Below the pieces are notes generated by a model. It worked only from the letters and a program-made list of their open reading frames with translations, was not told the origin of the DNA and did no database searches. The position numbers and the translations under genes are program-made. Below, piece by piece: positions 62,797 to 64,000 of a DNA stretch of 64,000 nt. Position 1 is the first letter of the stretch. Each line of letters opens with the position of its first letter. This DNA is from Stropharia rugosoannulata. Taxonomy: Eukaryota; Basidiomycota; Agaricomycetes; Agaricales; Strophariaceae. The stretch spans positions 1,116,001 through 1,180,000 of the forward strand of contig JANCIK010000006.1 of NCBI GenBank assembly GCA_028532985.1, read 5' to 3'.

Positions 62797-64000
62797 ATCT
62801 GAATAATTGGTGGGTGCTGAAGACGAGGTAGGTTGTTTATCCTGGCTGAACTGCACTGTCGTCTTTTATCTTCAGGGAGATATCTAGCCGATAGGATATA
62901 GGTGATATAGGATAAGATAATGAAGGCTAATGGAGGGTCATATTTAAACCTCTGGGTATACCGGCCCAGGAAGGCGAAATATGTATCATGTGCCCGAAAA
63001 AGTAGACAGGAATCAGTCGTGGCTGGTGCCCACCAGGATGGTGCAATCGACAAAACATTCCAAAACCGGAAGCTTTACTAAGTCCAACGTCCAGGCCTTT
63101 CCTTTGGCTTTCCGGTTTTCGCTTAGAGGTATGATAGCTGTTAAGCTGAGGCTTCGCCAGACTAGGCGCCTTCTAATGGTCATTCTCCAAACTGAGTCGC
63201 GCACAGTTGAGCACAGCGAATGCCAGATATCACACGTTATTATTGGGAATTTATGTTATTTGACGACCTGCTGAAGTTCTTTGAGACCTTGAAGTTGTTT
63301 CATTTGGGCCACAATATGACGGATGCGCGGAATTGAGGCGGAATGCGTAGAGTGGTTGAGCGTTGACAACGAGCTTTGTAACACGAACCTGTCATTCTTG
63401 TCATTGCCGAGTTGTTTCCGTGGGAATTTTATTTGTCCGAGACAAACAAGCCATCGGACAACTTGAGGACAACCCAGAAAACCAACAGAAAGTTGTATAA
63501 AATAACAGGAATCTATACACTGCTGGCGCCCACCTATTTATATTAGCCAAAAAGGTGTTGCCATATACGCCTTGTATTTGTTTCGTCGTTTATGGCTGCA
63601 AATAGACTTGAAACTGCCTCGGGGTTACCATAAACGGCAAGCCCGATGAACATTTCCCTGCCAAAACGGTGCTCAAATAACGATGACGTATTTGACGACC
63701 TGTTTTTGGGCACCAAAAATCGGTCGGCGCCAGCACTTTAAGTGGCTTGTTTTAAGGTGACCCTGCTATTATTTTATGAAGTACATTTCAAAGCCTTGCA
63801 TCAGTGGAAGCCCCGATGTTTCTTTTTCGACTTTCTTTATTTTATTGATTCTGCAATCGACATATGGAACATGATCAAATTTAACGTCATAAAATGTGTA
63901 TTTGTGTATATCTAACAGTTACACTCGGTGCCCGTAACCCAACGTGTGTGTATTGGGTTGGGTTGGCTGTAGCTGCATACTAAAAATAGGAATCATTTAA
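62797..64000. other. Gene-free right edge
   Basis: Holds the aminotransferase promoter with an AT-rich TTTAAATAT element near 62950. Beyond about 63.0 kb I see no coding region on either strand. The last 300 bp contain GTGTGTATTGGGTTGGGTTGG, a short G/T-rich run. Confidence 0.45.

Overview
The window looks like nuclear DNA of a filamentous basidiomycete, most likely an agaricomycete. Protein genes are cut by many short introns of about 45-80 bp with GT..AG ends. Most products match fungal housekeeping families, and there are leucine-rich F-box proteins, a pectate lyase remnant, a small secreted Kre9/Knh1-like protein and homopolymer-rich regulators typical of mushrooms. I recognised no rRNA, tRNA, CRISPR array or intact transposon. 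Exon boundaries were worked out by hand from splice signals, reading frame and family conservation.

Layout. 0.5-3.5 kb: tRNA 2'-phosphotransferase (Tpt1) and a dienelactone hydrolase, both on the minus strand, followed by a decayed fragment of a second dienelactone hydrolase. 5.2-8.3 kb: an acidic coiled-coil protein and an F-box protein. 9.9-18.7 kb is a compact housekeeping block: Ded1-type RNA helicase and Sec72-like TPR protein are divergent, Spt20 (SAGA) and Hgh1 are divergent, and Sec72 and Spt20 converge. 19.2-24.9 kb: an FAD monooxygenase (copy A), an internally deleted pectate lyase pseudogene and a homoserine O-acetyltransferase-like hydrolase. 27.9-36.2 kb: two large low-complexity nuclear proteins, one unknown and one a GATA zinc-finger factor of about 1,190 residues. 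37.9-41.0 kb: a tandem pair of short-chain dehydrogenases. 41.8-48.2 kb: Nop8-like ribosome biogenesis factor and Nup35/Nup53 (divergent), then mitochondrial methionyl-tRNA synthetase. 49.2-50.8 kb: a second F-box protein, followed by 3 kb without a gene. 53.9-57.7 kb: FAD monooxygenase copy B with a divergent unknown ORF, then trimethylguanosine synthase. 58.1-62.8 kb: a nucleoside deoxyribosyltransferase-like protein, a small secreted protein and a PLP-dependent class V aminotransferase. The last 1.2 kb holds no recognisable gene.

How the genes fit together. The housekeeping genes cover RNA processing (Tpt1, Tgs1), ribosome and translation (Ded1, Nop8, Hgh1, mitochondrial MetRS), nuclear pore (Nup35), ER translocation (Sec72) and transcription (Spt20, GATA factor). 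Between them lie small-molecule enzymes and F-box genes that have duplicated locally. The clearest structural event is an inverted duplication, copies about 33 kb apart, of a unit made of the FAD monooxygenase and its divergently oriented neighbour. The neighbour survives as a short ORF beside copy B and is broken beside copy A.
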